Shown piece after piece: positions 21,171 through 33,086 of a DNA stretch of 64,000 nucleotides (its first letter is position 1; each line of letters opens with the position of its first letter). Source of the stretch: Poecilobothrus nobilitatus (taxonomy: Eukaryota; Arthropoda; Insecta; Diptera; Dolichopodidae). The stretch covers positions 95,399,207-95,463,206 of the forward strand of contig OX352772.1 in NCBI GenBank assembly GCA_947095535.1. Reading direction: 5' to 3'. Under the pieces are notes generated by a model. The model was not told where the DNA came from. It saw only the letters and a program-made list of their open reading frames with translations, and did no database searches. The position numbers were made by a program, and so were the translations under genes.

Positions 21171-22873
21171 AGATTTATTGAGTAAAAAATTGGTTTTTAT
21201 TTATACTTTTTGTCCACAAAATAATTTTATTAATATTTTATTTTTATAATTCTTAAAATATTATATTTATTTATTATAAAGCCTATATATATTTCGGCAT
21301 CACTGCCATCATCAGGGCGAATACAATTTAATACTAAACATGAATAATTTTCCTATTTTTTAATACTACATTTATACCTACTAAATAATTACAAATCTAA
21401 ACATAGGTGATTTCATATATTTCCTATATTTAACATAGGTGAATTTCGCAATTCTAATTGTTCGTTCAAAATTGATTTATTTTGTTTTATAGCTTTTTAA
21501 ATTTCTAGAGATTCCAATAAATTCAACTTTTTACCTTTTTTATCAATATGTAAGATTTTCAGTTATTTATATTGCTAGAATGGTTTTTTTCCATTAAGTG
21601 ATTGGCAAAATTGGATTTGGAATCCACTTTATTAAGTTCTCTAATGTGTTCCGAATAACGAATCGCGAAATTTCTACCTGTTTGTCCTATATAGGTACTG
21701 TCAAAAATTCAGGTGTATAAGAAATTTTAATAAAGTTATATAAAAAAGTTAGTTTTAATAAAAAAAATATAATTTAAAGATCAATAAAAAAAAATATGTA
21801 TGTATAATTTAAAACAACAGGAACAAACTTGTTTTTTTATTATTACAAAAAAAAAAAAAATCGAATCTTAAGTGTGTTAGTCACTTTTAGCTTGGCGAAG
21901 TTTTTAAGCTGTTGAAAGCTTTAAATAAAACCAGAGACAAATAAAAAACGTTTGTTAAATATAAAAATATAATTGACAGTAAAACTTTAGATAAAATTTG
22001 AATTTATTTGATTATTTATAACTTTTAATTTAACTATAAAACTTCTCAAAGTTCATAATATTTCATTATATTTCAACCGTTTAGCTCAAAACTTTTATTA
22101 TTTATTTTATAAATAATATATTTATTATAACAAAATATTTCATTTAAAATTATTTTGTATACATTTCTTTATGTACCTATTCAAATCAAACTTTTTTTTC
22201 AAGTAAATATTAAAGTTTAAACTTTAATAATAATAAACTTTAAAAACTTTTCATATCAATTCAATTGTTATAATCGAATGTAAATTTGACGTTTGGTAAA
22301 TATGTTTAAACTTTAATAATAATTTTGTATTTAAACCAAACTTTGAAATTTTTAAATCCTAATTTAAAATATTCAGCACCATAGCTTAAGCTTTTTAAAT
22401 TTCAAATTAAAACATAACTGATATACTAACCACTAAGTTAAATTTAGAATAATCAATAAACTTTAATACTAATAAACTTTAAAAACTTTTAAACCAAACT
22501 TTAAAAACTTTTCATATCTTCACCCTACTAATTTTTTTAAATAAGGTTAGGAGAACTAAAATTGTTATAATAGAATGTGAATTTGACTTTTGGTAAATAT
22601 GTTGAAACTTTTATAATAATTTTGTATTTAAACCAAGCTTTGAAATTTTTAAACCAAACTTTAAAAAGTTTTCATATTTTTATACCAATTTAAAATATTC
22701 AGCACTATAGCTTTTTTAATTTAAAATATCAAAGACACAATCCTTTTTACTCATTTTGCATACTTTTTCGACGAATATATGCAAATAATTTTTTTTTCAT
22801 ACTTTTAGCAGGACTAAAAGCTTTAAAAAAGCTTCTCCTGCACCAGAACCGGCATGTCCATACTACTTACAAA
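19576..22873. repeat. Right arm of large inverted duplication
   Basis: Reverse complement of 28-4,334, about 1 kb shorter because of indels. It matches up to tactactta near 22,869. Positions 21,720-22,873 are AT-rich, with many copies of ctttaaaaacttttcatat-like blocks, and hold no gene. Confidence 0.85.
21270..21697 (-). pseudogene. Penelope-like fragment, inverted duplicate
   Basis: Read leftwards from 21,697: YIGQTGRNFAIRYSEHIREL and SNFANHLM, ending LLESLEI. It is better preserved than the left-arm copy because the GIY-YIG Arg (AIRY) is retained where the left has ICY. The 3-prime tail (ggcatcactgccatcatcag) is at about 21,296-21,316. Confidence 0.7.
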
Positions 22874-23689
22874 GAATGGATTAAATGTTGTGAATAATTT
22901 TCAGTTTAAGGAAATTCCCGGGTTTTCGTTATTGTTAATTTCATGATTATTATGAACTAACAGTTAAAGGAATCGGAAACTCTACCTAAAAAAGCTAATT
23001 TAATACAATATAATGTACAAACAATTTTATTTTAATATTCATTTATTTTATAATTTTTATCATATAAAAACCATGTTATGTGATTTAATTAAAAGCAATT
23101 TTATGAAAAGCAAACCTGGATAATAACACCCCAATTTTATCAAAAGCAAGTTAGTCACGTGAGCAAGGTGTTAACTGCAAAACACTTGACTGCAGCTATA
23201 CGTTTATCACGTCACTCATTGATAGACAATAGTAACTGGTTCTAGTTCAGTCCACTTATTGCATATTGCTAACATCTACTTTGATTTAAGCCCTTCAATA
23301 TTGGGAAATCTTTAAATCAAAAGAATAAACTATTCAATTTTTGTTGGGAATTATAAATTTATACATAAAAAAAAAATTTTTTAATTCAATATTTAAAAAA
23401 TCAAAATATGAAGAAAGTTTACATTTTTATTTTTATAATTTTTATAACGTCACTGGTACAAACATTTTTTCATCATGTCTTTTGTTAAAATTGCATTTTT
23501 TTTTGCATATAAAATAGCATGATTTGTAAATTATTTAGGTTTTACACATTGTATTATTAATTTTATAAATTTTTTATCATGATTTACGCTTACCTGTGAA
23601 ACGATAATCCTATTTTTCAATATTTTCTAGCATTTAAATAGTAAACTTGTAAACACAAAACTAAACAAAACAAACAACATTTATGAATC
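22874..23689. other. Non-coding stretch between the inverted repeat and piggyBac
   Basis: AT-rich, with no open frame. The part from about 23,080 (cacgtgagcaaggtg, cgtcactcattgatagacaa) has more ordinary composition and may be the 5-prime end of the piggyBac element. I could not find its terminal repeat or a TTAA pair. Confidence 0.35.
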
Positions 23690-25522
23690 GAATATGAAGA
23701 TAACGATTTCCCAAATTCCGACAGTAGTAATTCTACAGAAAATTTTTCTGATGACGTTTATGGCGATCCCGATTTTCTTTTAGAAGATTCAGATACAGAG
23801 GAAGAGACTATTGAAATGAGTAGAATAGATCAAGATGTTTCACAAAGTAGTCACGTCAATTTGAGAATGGAAATGAACAAGATTGGGAAGAAACTTTAAA
23901 AGATATTCCAAGTTTTAACTTTCTGTGTGAAAATGCGGGAATTAAAAACGACATAAACCAAAATGCTACACCAAGAGATGTGTTTGACAAAATTTTTTCT
24001 AACAGGTCTTTAGAAACAAATTCCTATGGTAATAACTTATGTAATAATCAACGCAGCACTAGAAATTTAGCAAAATTTTCTTTTCAATCTAACCGAAGAA
24101 GAAATGAATAAGTTTTTAGGACTTTGCCTCCTCCAAGGACAAAGAAAATGTGCGAGTATTTTTTCTATTTTTTCTAACCTATTTTTTCTAACACCATGTG
24201 CGGCCGACGTTTTGAACAAATTTTGAAATGTTTTAGCTGCTATGCTAGGGAAGATGAAAATTCCGAAAAACCCAACACATTAAAAAGAGTAAAACCGTTA
24301 TTAAATATACTTGTAGACAATTTCAGAAAACTTTTCACCAGGAGAAGAATTATCTTTAGATGAATCTCTTCTTTTGTATAGAGGGAGAATTAGTTTTCGA
24401 TAATACATGAAAGGCAAAAAGGCCAAGTATGGCATTACACTTTTTGAACTTACGACAAGTGATGGGTATGTATTGTCTATTAAAGTATATCAAGGAAGAG
24501 ATGAAGCTTCTAAAGATCGTTTAGAACGATCAAAAACGGAAAAAATTGTATTCGAATTGACTCAGCCCTATCTTTATAAAGAACATCACTTATTTATGGA
24601 TAATTTTTTAATAGTTACAGATTATCCAATGAACTTTTAATTCATAAAACACACTCGACAGGTACACTGCGCGTGAACAGAAAAGAAAATCCAAAACAAG
24701 TTATTGATTGACAAGTTAAAGAAAAGTGAATTAATATGGAGAAGGAAAGCCAAGGTTTACATTTCAAAGTGGAAAGATAAAAGGGATGTATTTTCCATAA
24801 CAACCGCATTCCACCCACAATTAAAAGAAACTAAAACAGATCCGGAAAAAAATTAATTAAACCAAAAGATATAACAAATTAGAATGAGCATATGCCTGGA
24901 ATTGACAAGAACGATCAAATGATTGCTTATTATCCATCTCCGAGAAAAAGTATAAAAAGGTTCTTTGCTGGATATCAGTGTTAACTTGCTGGATATCCGT
25001 GTTTTTAATAGTTAGTACATCTATAAAAATTTCAATAAAAAAGTTTCATTTTTGGAATTCAGAAATGCTTTGATAAAATCTTTAATTAATCTTCCACCAG
25101 ATTTAACAGATGGTTCGAATTTGGTAGTTACACCTAGAGGTCTTCCACTGAAAGTTTCATTACCTGCATTATCTTCTTCCATTTCGGAATTACGCCATCA
25201 ATCACCACGTTCTTCTAGAAGTGTTTTTTCATCATTAGAAAATTTTGGAAACTATCATGTTATGGAAAAAATTCCATTACCTATTATATATAAACGAGAA
25301 CATATTTTTTACGTTGTAGAAATTGCTACGCCAACAAAATTACCAAACATACTTGTTTCCGATGTGAAACTTGTTCTAATAAGCCAATTTTATGTTCACA
25401 ATGCTTTAGTATTTACCATAAAAATTTGTAATTTTATATTTTGGAGTATGTGCAGGACTTGTACTTCGCCGAAAAAAAGGCCACGTGTCCGAAACCCTCC
25501 AAAATTGGCCAAAATTCGATAA
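23690..25522 (+). pseudogene. piggyBac-family transposase, copy 1, broken
   Basis: An acidic N-terminus (DDVYGDPDFLLEDSDTEEE) leads to the DDE domain. It shows LSLDESLLLYRGRISF with the first Asp (about 24,354), then GKKAKYGITLFELTTSDGYV and LFMDNF with the second Asp (about 24,596). Further on are WRRKAKVYISKWKDKRD and MPGIDKNDQM with the third acidic pair (about 24,890). The C-terminus (25,052-25,522) includes LINLPPDLTDGS. A Cys-rich end would follow but is eroded. Several frameshifts and stops occur. A shorter copy is at 57,022-58,321. Confidence 0.85.
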
Positions 25523-26965
25523 ACTTTTACTGTAAGAATCTAAATTTACCGAAAAAATTAACTTTTTTGCTTTATTTTTCGCGAAAAAAAATTTTTTAAA
25601 TTTTTTTCGTACAAAAATCAACATTTTTGTTATGAAAATAATAGTCGACTGACATTTTGACGTTTAATAAATACTAAAAATATTTAGTATATATATATAT
25701 GGAAAATATTGCGATTGTACAATTCATCTAAAAATCAAAATGGAATTTTTAAATAATAAAAAAGAAAGGGTTGTACAAGAAATATTTAGGTAGTTAGAGA
25801 TAACTCAAATTTACATAAAATAAAAAAAATTATTGACATCTTTATATTAGAAATGCAAATAAATTATTTTAAAAATTTTTGAATGATAAAATAAACATAC
25901 ATGGGGGCTACCGCCCCCAAACCCCCCCTAACAATTTAAGAAATCCTCTTTTTAAATTCGGCAAGTAAATCCATACGGCAAGCATCAATTTATACATTTT
26001 TTTGCTTGCTTGAAACCAAAAAAAAGAATTACTCTTTTATATTAAAATTAATTTTTTAAAGTTTTAATTATTGTTTTTATTTAAGTGTCAAAATTTTAAT
26101 TTTTTATATAAAATTTTACATTTACATATAAAAATTACTAAAAATCTTAACATTTACATTTAGAATCAATTAAATATTAAAATAAATAATAAAATATGTT
26201 TAGTTTATCGTTTAAAAAAGTTTAAATTATTGTTTTTATTTTTAATACAAAAGTGTCAAAATTTTTATTCTTTATATAAAATTTTACATTTACATATAAA
26301 TATTACTAAAAATGTTAACGTTTACATTTAGAATCAATTAAATATTGAAATAAATAATAAAATATGTTTATTTTATCGTTTAAAAAAGTTTAAATTATTG
26401 TTTTTATTTTTAATACAAAAGTGTCAAAATTTTAATTTTTTATATAAAATTTTACATTTACATATAAAAATTACTAAAAATCTTAACATTTACATTTAGA
26501 ATCAATTAAATATTGAAATAAATGATAAAATATGTTTATTGAATGCTACTCAAAAAGTAACTTTTTTTAACTTTAATACCTATTTTATATAAAAAAAATT
26601 AAAAACCAATTATATATAGTAGGTAAACAAAAATTTTAAGCACAATAATTTTCATAAATTTCATGTACAAAATATAAAAATTTTTCGGGTATATAAAATT
26701 TTGACAATTTGAAGAAAAACTTTACAGATAGAAATTTTTTTTTTTGTTATAATTGTCATAACCAAAAGTATTAAATTGTGTAAACAATTGTTTGTTTTGA
26801 AATAAAATTTAATTCTAAAAACGTAAATAAATAATTTTATTGCAAAAAAAATATATATTTAGAAAATATATTCAAATATTTTTTGAAAGATATGAGAAAA
26901 ATTAACTAGGTAGAAAAATATCTGGAAAAAAACAAATTTTTTTTCGGTTTGTGTCTTGGACTATA
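25523..26965 (+). repeat. Family F repeat (piggyBac 3-prime flank), copy 1
   Basis: It carries ttttcgcgaaaaaaaattttt, then gttatgaaaataatagtcga (25,630-25,649), a gggggctaccgcccccaaac minisatellite unit (25,902), and three units of about 170 bp (26,059, 26,221, 26,391). It matches 61,441-63,120 in order. An inverse copy lies at about 26,980-27,862 and continues at 29,964-30,033 and 53,454-53,560. It may be the non-coding 3-prime part of the piggyBac element. No gene is present. Confidence 0.8.
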
Positions 26966-27862
26966 TATTTTTCTTGGCGTGCTAAGCTGTGTACTACTTG
27001 AGAAAAAATTGAAAAAATTTATTAAAAAGTTTTTGCCGAGAAAATTTTTTACATAAAATCTCATATAAAATTATATTTTTTTGAGCTGGGATATAAACTG
27101 AATAGTATGCTTAAATGATAATTCAGATGGGTTGTACAAACAATTTACATAAAATAACAAATTTATGAAAATTATTAACATAATAATTTTTTTATATACA
27201 TACACTAGAATTGAAATTTTAATTATTTTTTTTTGCATGAAATAGGTATACCGAATCGGCATACTAAAAATTTTTATTTTAGAGTCAGATTAAAAACATT
27301 TATTTATTTTTAATTTCAATTTAAAAAGAGGATTTCCTAAATTGTTAGCGGGGGTTTGAGGGCGGCAGCCCTCGACTATAGAAAATATTACTTTTCATAT
27401 AAGAAAATTAACTTTTATAAAACAAGGAAAAAGAATATCAATAGATGCTTGCCGTATGGGTTTACTTGCTGAATTAAAAAAGAGGATTACTTAAATTGTC
27501 AGCGGGGGTTGGGGGCGGCAGCCCCCGACTATAAAAAATATTATTTTCATATAAAAGAGTTAATAATTTTACATTTTCAATATAAAAATGTCAAAATATA
27601 AATTCTACATTTTCAATATACTGTCAAAATGTTATTTTTTGTATAAAATAAAAATTTTGCATTTGCATATAAAAATTACTAAAAATGTTGGCAGAACTAT
27701 TGAACATTGAAATAAATTATAAAATATGTTTATTTCATCATTTAAAAAAGTTTAAAATAATTTATTTAAGTTTTTAATATAAAGATGTCAACCATTTTTT
27801 ATTTTATCTAAATTGGAGTTATCTGTAACTACCTAAATATTTTTTGTAGAACCCTCTCTTTT
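26966..27862 (-). repeat. Family F repeat, inverse copy, left part
   Basis: Reverse-complement matches to copy 1 include the gcgggggtttgagggcggca units at 27,347 and 27,503 and aaagatgtcaaccatttttt at 27,781. Another is aactacctaaatattttttg at 27,827. With copy 1 it forms a head-to-head pair centred near 26,970. The small minus-strand open frame at 27,071-27,262 lies in low-complexity DNA and is not a gene. Confidence 0.7.
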
Positions 27863-29963
27863 TATACCCTACACCTAAAGTATAGGGTATATTAACTTTG
27901 GTATGGTGTTTGTAACTACCAAAAGGAAGTGAGTTAGATATAGACATGTATATATATTCTGAATCAGGATCACCTCCTGAGTTGATTTAACGATGTCCGT
28001 CCGTCCGTCCGTTTACACGATAACTCAAAAACTAATGAAGCTATCTTGATGAAATTTATATAGTAGGTTACTAATTACGAAAGAAAGGCTAAGTTCGAAT
28101 CTGGACAAAATCCGTCTATGGGTTCGGATTCTGGAAGCTTCCGAATGATTCCGGAGCAAACGAGATTATCTCCAAAACCAACAAAGATAGAACATTTACA
28201 TTTTGTACAATGATGTTCCTTCCCGTTCGATTTATGTCTCTGAAATTTAAGAAGATTTGGTTCATGGGTTTGGGTTTTGGAGGCTTCCGAACGAGCACCA
28301 GAGCAAATGAGATTATCTTCAAAACCAACTAAGATATAACCTTTTAATTTTGTACAATGATGTTCCTTCCCGTTCGATTTATGTCTCTGAAATTTAAGAG
28401 GATTTGGTCCATGGGTTTGGATTTGGAAGCTTCCGAACGAGCACCAGAGCAAATGAGATTATCTCCAAAACCAACAAATATATAACCTTTAAATTTTGTA
28501 CAATGATGTTCCTTCCCGTTCGATTTATGTCTCTGAAATTTAAGAGGATTTGGTCCATGGGTTTGGATTTGGAAGCTTTCGAACGAGCACCAGAGCAAAT
28601 GAGATTATCTCCAAAACCAACAAAGATATAACCTTTAAATTTGACAGAGTGGTGTTCTTTCATGTTTTATTTAAGTCTCTGAAATTTGAGAGGATTTGGT
28701 CCATGGGTTCGGATTTTGGAAACTTCCGAACGAGCCCCAGAGCAAACGAGATTATCTCCAAAACCAATAAAGATAGAACCTTTAAATTTTGTACAATGAT
28801 GTTCCTTCCCGTTTGATTTATGTCCCTAAAATTTAAGAGGATGTGGTCCATGGGTTTGGATTTTGGAAGCTTGCGAACGAGCCCCAGAGCAAATGAGATT
28901 ATCTCCAAAAACAACAAAGATATAACCTTTAAATTTGGCGGAATGGTGTTTTTTCATGTTTGATTTAGGTCTCTGAAATTTGAGAGGATTTGGCCATGGG
29001 TTTAAATTTGAAAGGATTTGAACCGTGGATTCGGATTTTGGAAGCTTCCGAACGAGCCGCAGAGCAAATGAGATTATATCCAATACGAACAAAGGTAGAA
29101 CCTTTGAATTTGGTACAATGGTGTTCTTTCGAGTTTGATTTATGTCTCTGAAATTTAACAGGATTTGGTCCATGGGTTTGGTTTTGGAAGCTTCCGAACG
29201 AGCCTCAGAGCAAATGAGATTATCTCCAAAACCAATAAAGATATAACCTTTACTTTTGGCAGAGTGGTGTACTTTCATGTTTGATTTAGGTCTCTGAAAT
29301 TTGAGAGGATTTGGTCCTTGGGTTCGGATTTTGAAAGCTTCCGAACGAGCCTCAGAGCAAATGATATTATCTCCAAATGCAACAAAGATATAACCTTTAA
29401 ATTAGGCAGAATGGTGTTCCTTCATGTTTCATTTATGTTTCTGAAATTTGTGAGGATTTGGTCCATGAGTTCAAATCTTGGAAGCTTCCGGACGGGCCCC
29501 AGAACAAAGGAGTATATCTCCACAACCAACAAAGATAGAATTTTTATTTTTAGTACAAAGGTGTTCTGTTATGTTTCCTTTTCTGTAAAATTGGAAACTG
29601 ACATTTGAAAGAATTTGAACCATGGGTTCGTATTTTGGAAACTTCCGGACGAGCACAAGAGCAACGAGCATATCTCCAAAACCAACAAAAGTAGAACCTT
29701 TAAATTTAATAGAATGGTGTTCTGGCAAGTTTTCGTTATGTTCCTGAGATGGATTCGATGAATTGGAGTGGCAATTCGGGTAGCTGACACAAACCACCCA
29801 AGGACTACCAATCTTCGAAAATAATTAAGATAGAAACTTAAAATTTTATACAAGTTCAAGCAGCTGCCAAAAACACTTATGGATTTTTAATTTAATTCGA
29901 ATTATTCAGGTGTAGGGTATTAATAAGTCGGTTGCATCGACTTACTGTTACATTTACTTGTTT
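27863..29963 (+). mobile_element. Family T element: 146-bp tandem array between short inverted ends
   Basis: It starts tataccctacacctaaagta and carries ccgtccgtccgtccg (27,997-28,011). About eleven to twelve units of about 146 bp follow from 28,080 to 29,800. Each contains a gcttccgaacgagc block, a gattatctccaaaaccaac block and a tctctgaaattt block. The right side has aggtgtagggta (29,908), the inverse of the left taccctacacct, then a taagtcggttgcatcgactta hairpin. The empty site is visible in family F at 25,767. Open frames on both strands arise because the unit lacks stops; they are not genes. Confidence 0.8.
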
Positions 29964-30033
29964 ATTATTCAAAAATTCCATTTTTATTTTTAGATAAATT
30001 GTTAAATGACAGTTCTTTCAAATGTCAGTCGAC
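29964..30033 (-). repeat. Family F repeat, inverse copy, middle piece
   Basis: attattcaaaaattccattt onward matches the reverse complement of 25,730-25,766. It ends in the Polinton target duplicate gtcgac (30,028-30,033). Confidence 0.75.
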
Positions 30034-31030
30034 AGTAGGTAACCTTGGATTTGGGATGGGAAAAAATCAACCCATATCGCACGACATGCTGATCTACATT
30101 TTGATTGATGGGTTTAATGTAGGTTATGCTTTGTTAGTAGGTCAAGAACTTGTTTTGATTGTTTTGGTTTAGCTTTTAAGTTAGGTTGTATGCGTGGGTT
30201 GTTAACTTATAAGTTCCAAATGGTTGTATAGTAGGAAATAAAGTGTTAAGCAATTTGAAGTAGGTCCGCCATTAATAAAAAAAATTGTAGACCTGGTTTA
30301 AATACTAGTAGTAAGAAAATTTCTTATATGAAAATAAAAAAACAGAAAATTTATTTTTATTTTTAAATCTATGCAAAGCATCTTTAAAATTGAAAAGAAA
30401 AAATGTTGCATTTAAAGGAAATGAAAATAAAAACTTGTTCTTTATAATAGCAAAATAATGTACCTATCTTACCTTCCTTGAAAAACGTGTAGAGTAAAAA
30501 AAAAAAGAATAAGAATTAAAACTTTTTTTTGTTTTTTGTTTTATACGCAAATGTAAAGGTATTAAAGAAAATTTTTTATATAAAAATAAAAAACAGAAAC
30601 AAAAAAAAATTTTTTATATAAAAATAAAAAACAGAAAAATTTTTTTTATTTTTAAATCGCACCTTTAAAATTGAAAACAAAAAGTGTAATCCTGTTTTCG
30701 TTTTTTTTTGTTAGCATAAAAAAAAGAAAGTAAAGTAAGATATACATTTTTTTTTTTGCTTACATAAAAATGTGGTTCTGGGTAGAAGAATTTATAAAAG
30801 AAAAGAGAAAACGAAAGCCATTAATTAGCTGACTGCATGTCGTGTAAGATATTTTTTTTATTTTTAAGTAAGAATATTCAAAAAATATGAATAAAAAGAA
30901 AACAAACATCAAATCAAAAATATGGTACTGATTCAACTAAAGATAAACTCTTTGATATGCATTTATGTTTATGTTTATTTTTTTTTGCTTTTTTTTGTTT
31001 TTGTATAGAATAAAAAATAATTCAAAGATA
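30034..31030 (+). repeat. Polinton left terminal inverted repeat
   Basis: About 1.0 kb, matching the reverse complement of about 52,367-53,453 up to aataattcaaagat. It contains many poly-T/poly-A tracts. The right TIR has an extra partial duplication. No gene lies within. Confidence 0.88.
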
Positions 31031-31111
31031 GGTTAAATGGTATCTATTTTAACATAAGATAAAAATAAAAGACATTTATTTTTATGTTTAAATTCTTTTA
31101 TTATTATATTT

Positions 31112-31339
31112 TTATTTAAATCTAAGTTTAAACATTTTTTTACGATGATCAGATGTTAAAATTGCAGGAATAGTGAGACCAACTTTTTCTATACGTCTTT
31201 GAAATTTACTTGTATCACGTGCGTATTCTTGCCAATGACTTTTCCTTGCTGATCTGTAAGCATACTCCCATACATGCATAACGTGAATTTCTTGTTCAAT
31301 GTTGAAGTGAACTTTTTTAGTTTTGTTATTTAAATTCAT
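31112..31339 (-). CDS. Small conserved Polinton-type protein, function unknown
   Basis: 75 residues, ATG at 31,339, basic. The core is VMHVWEYAYRSARKSHWQEYARDT followed by FQRRIEKVGLTIPAIL: an aromatic/Arg helix pattern I associate with a short ORF near one end of arthropod Polintons. It is transcribed towards the left TIR, together with the next gene (19 bases apart). No enzymatic motif is seen. The family recognition is from memory and moderate. Confidence 0.55.
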   Translation of the reverse strand: MNLNNKTKKVHFNIEQEIHVMHVWEYAYRSARKSHWQEYARDTSKFQRRIEKVGLTIPAILTSDHRKKMFKLRFK

Positions 31340-31358
31340 AGTATGAAAATTGAAAGTA

Positions 31359-31850
31359 TTAATTTACCATTTTTTCCTTTAAAAGATACATATATACATT
31401 ATAACAATTTTTAACAGCACATCTGAAATTGTTGTTTGATAAGTGTATAAGACTATTTGATTTAAAGTTGTCAATCTTTTGCAATGACGGCAAGTTTCTG
31501 CTTAGATCTTCTATTTTAACACTGTCAATGTACTTTTGAAGAAAAAGTTTTTTTTGTTCTCCGTTAACATAAATTTTTTCGGCTGACTCTAAATAGTGTT
31601 TTAATATACATTTTACATCTAAATATTCAACTAAACCGTTATTCCATTTAAGTCCATTTATTTTACTTTTGCAATACTGGTTATTATATTTCACTTCCTG
31701 ACTAAGTTCTTCTGCGGGGTACGATGCTTTAAAGTGATACACAGTTGGAATTAAACTTCCTTTTTCAAGTATGGCTAACTCTTTTAGGAAATATTGCTTT
31801 TCATTTCCTTGTAAAAGTTGTAGGGCAACTATGAGAATTTGCTTAACCAT
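31359..31850 (-). CDS. Polinton-associated protein, function unknown
   Basis: 163 residues, ATG at 31,850, no breaks. It has the pattern F.ASYPAEELS, then a W-N-G segment (KWNNGLVEYLD), IYVNGEQKKLFLQKY, and a C-terminal CAVKNCYNVYMYL. The ORF at 47,419-47,781 has the same spacing of P..E, IYV/IIT and K.FL motifs, so the two are probably distant relatives. I know such proteins only as uncharacterised neighbours of arthropod Polinton genes. It is divergently arranged with the ATPase gene, 129 bases away. Confidence 0.5.
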   Translation of the reverse strand: MVKQILIVALQLLQGNEKQYFLKELAILEKGSLIPTVYHFKASYPAEELSQEVKYNNQYCKSKINGLKWNNGLVEYLDVKCILKHYLESAEKIYVNGEQKKLFLQKYIDSVKIEDLSRNLPSLQKIDNFKSNSLIHLSNNNFRCAVKNCYNVYMYLLKEKMVN

Positions 31851-31979
31851 GTCGAAGGTTTATTGAAGAATGTTCCATAGAATAAAATTTACCTTTATAT
31901 TCACTTCGCTTTTCGTATAAATATAGGTTCACAAAGTTAGTTTTTAACTAATACAACTACTCTGTTTCACCCGTTTACT

Positions 31980-32543
31980 ATGATGGTGGCTGGTCCATCA
32001 TGCTGTGGTAAATCCACTTTTATTCATAATTTAATAAAATATAAAAAAGAAAATATACAACCACATATTAATAGAATAATTTGGTGTAATCCAGACAAAA
32101 ATGCTTTTCCAAAATATGTCAAAGATATGGAATATAGTAACACTATTCCAGATTTTAATGATAATCAAAAACCTTTTTTAATTATTATCGATGATATGAT
32201 GTTAAATTCTCATGATAAGTATGTATGTGAATTATTTACTAGAGGATCACATCATAGAAATTTATCTGTAATATTTGTAACACAAAATGTTTTTCACCAG
32301 GGTAAATTTTCAAGAGATATTTCACTTAACTGTAAATATTTAGTACTTTCCAAAAATCCAAGACATATATCGCAGATATTACCTCTAGCTCGCCAAATAT
32401 ATAACAATCAAATTAAAGCATTTGAAAAAGTATATAATGATGTGACGTCAGTCCCATATGGCTATATATTAATTGATCTTACTCAAGACGTTAATGATAT
32501 ATTTCGATTAAGAAGTGATATATTTGGAAAAGGTTTGTGTTAA
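31980..32543 (+). CDS. FtsK/HerA-type genome packaging ATPase (set A)
   Basis: 187 residues, apparently intact. Walker A is AGPSCCGKST at residues 4-13 and Walker B is FLIIIDDMM at about 61-69. The sensor region reads VIFVTQNVFHQGKFSRDIS, then YLVLSKNPRH and PYGYILIDL. This is the A32-like ATPase that pumps DNA into capsids of Polinton/adintovirus and related viruses. An in-frame TAG lies just upstream, followed by LFHPFT before the ATG; the family usually has a few more N-terminal residues, so the start may be eroded. pX-like follows. Confidence 0.9.
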   Translation: MMVAGPSCCGKSTFIHNLIKYKKENIQPHINRIIWCNPDKNAFPKYVKDMEYSNTIPDFNDNQKPFLIIIDDMMLNSHDKYVCELFTRGSHHRNLSVIFVTQNVFHQGKFSRDISLNCKYLVLSKNPRHISQILPLARQIYNNQIKAFEKVYNDVTSVPYGYILIDLTQDVNDIFRLRSDIFGKGLC

Positions 32544-32610
32544 TGTACGAGAGATCAATTAGAACAATTTGGGGAGGAATATGAAACGTTTGAAGACCGA
32601 TTGACATATA

Positions 32611-32904
32611 TTGCACCTATTAAAAACCTCTAAACCAAAATTCCAGAAAGTAATTATAAAACACTGTGACTGTGAAGTAATAAAAACATTTTGCGAAATC
32701 TATTTAAATACTTTAAAAGGTAATTGTGATCTGAGTAAAAAAGCAACAACCCAATTACGAAAGTATAAAAAAGAATTAAGATCACTTATTTGCGGGAAAA
32801 AATCTATAAATAGCAAAAGAAAAATTATTATTCAATGTGGTGGGTTTTTACCTACACTTCTTGCTACAGTAGTATCAGGGATAATCGGAAATTTTATAAA
32901 ATGA
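32611..32904 (+). CDS. pX-like small basic virion protein (set A)
   Basis: 97 residues, Lys-rich. A helical Leu/Lys segment (RKYKKELRSLI) leads to IIIQCGGFLPTLLATVVSGII, the Gly-Gly-Phe-Leu hydrophobic tail of the adenovirus pX-like core peptides in Polintons and adintoviruses. It would bind packaged DNA. The stop overlaps the start of the next gene by 4 bases (32,901-32,904). The true start may be further upstream, where a frame break separates it from the ATPase. Confidence 0.7.
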   Translation: MHLLKTSKPKFQKVIIKHCDCEVIKTFCEIYLNTLKGNCDLSKKATTQLRKYKKELRSLICGKKSINSKRKIIIQCGGFLPTLLATVVSGIIGNFIK

Positions 32905-33086
32905 ATAATATAACATTTAATAAAATTATAATTTTAAAACCTGAGATTTATGAGAAAATGAAGCAAAATGCGGACGTTGAACTTAATAAGTTGGATAAAA
33001 ATATGAAAAAAATATTGTTAAATAAACATCTCACGGACACTCAAAAATGGTATTTATAAAGACAAAATCTATTTAAAATAAGAAAC
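32901..33086 (+). pseudogene. Conserved Polinton ORF between pX and penton (set A), first part
   Basis: MNNITFNKIIILKPEIYEKM then LDKNMKKILLNKHLTDTQKWYL meets a stop at 33,057-33,059. In frame it continues RQNLFKIRNKQ until family M inserts at about 33,087. The second half is 34,196-34,698. Function unknown; its conserved position suggests a virion or assembly role. Confidence 0.7.

Noticed and set aside
28..22873. Treating the large inverted duplication as the TIRs of another Polinton
   Set aside because: The arms carry coding sequence and a Penelope fragment, there is no AG..CT end, no 6-bp duplication, and no capsid or integrase gene between them.
28075..29859. Many overlapping open frames on both strands, 70-150 codons each
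   Set aside because: They follow the 146-bp unit, read on both strands at once and consist of the same repeated peptide. They are products of the tandem array.
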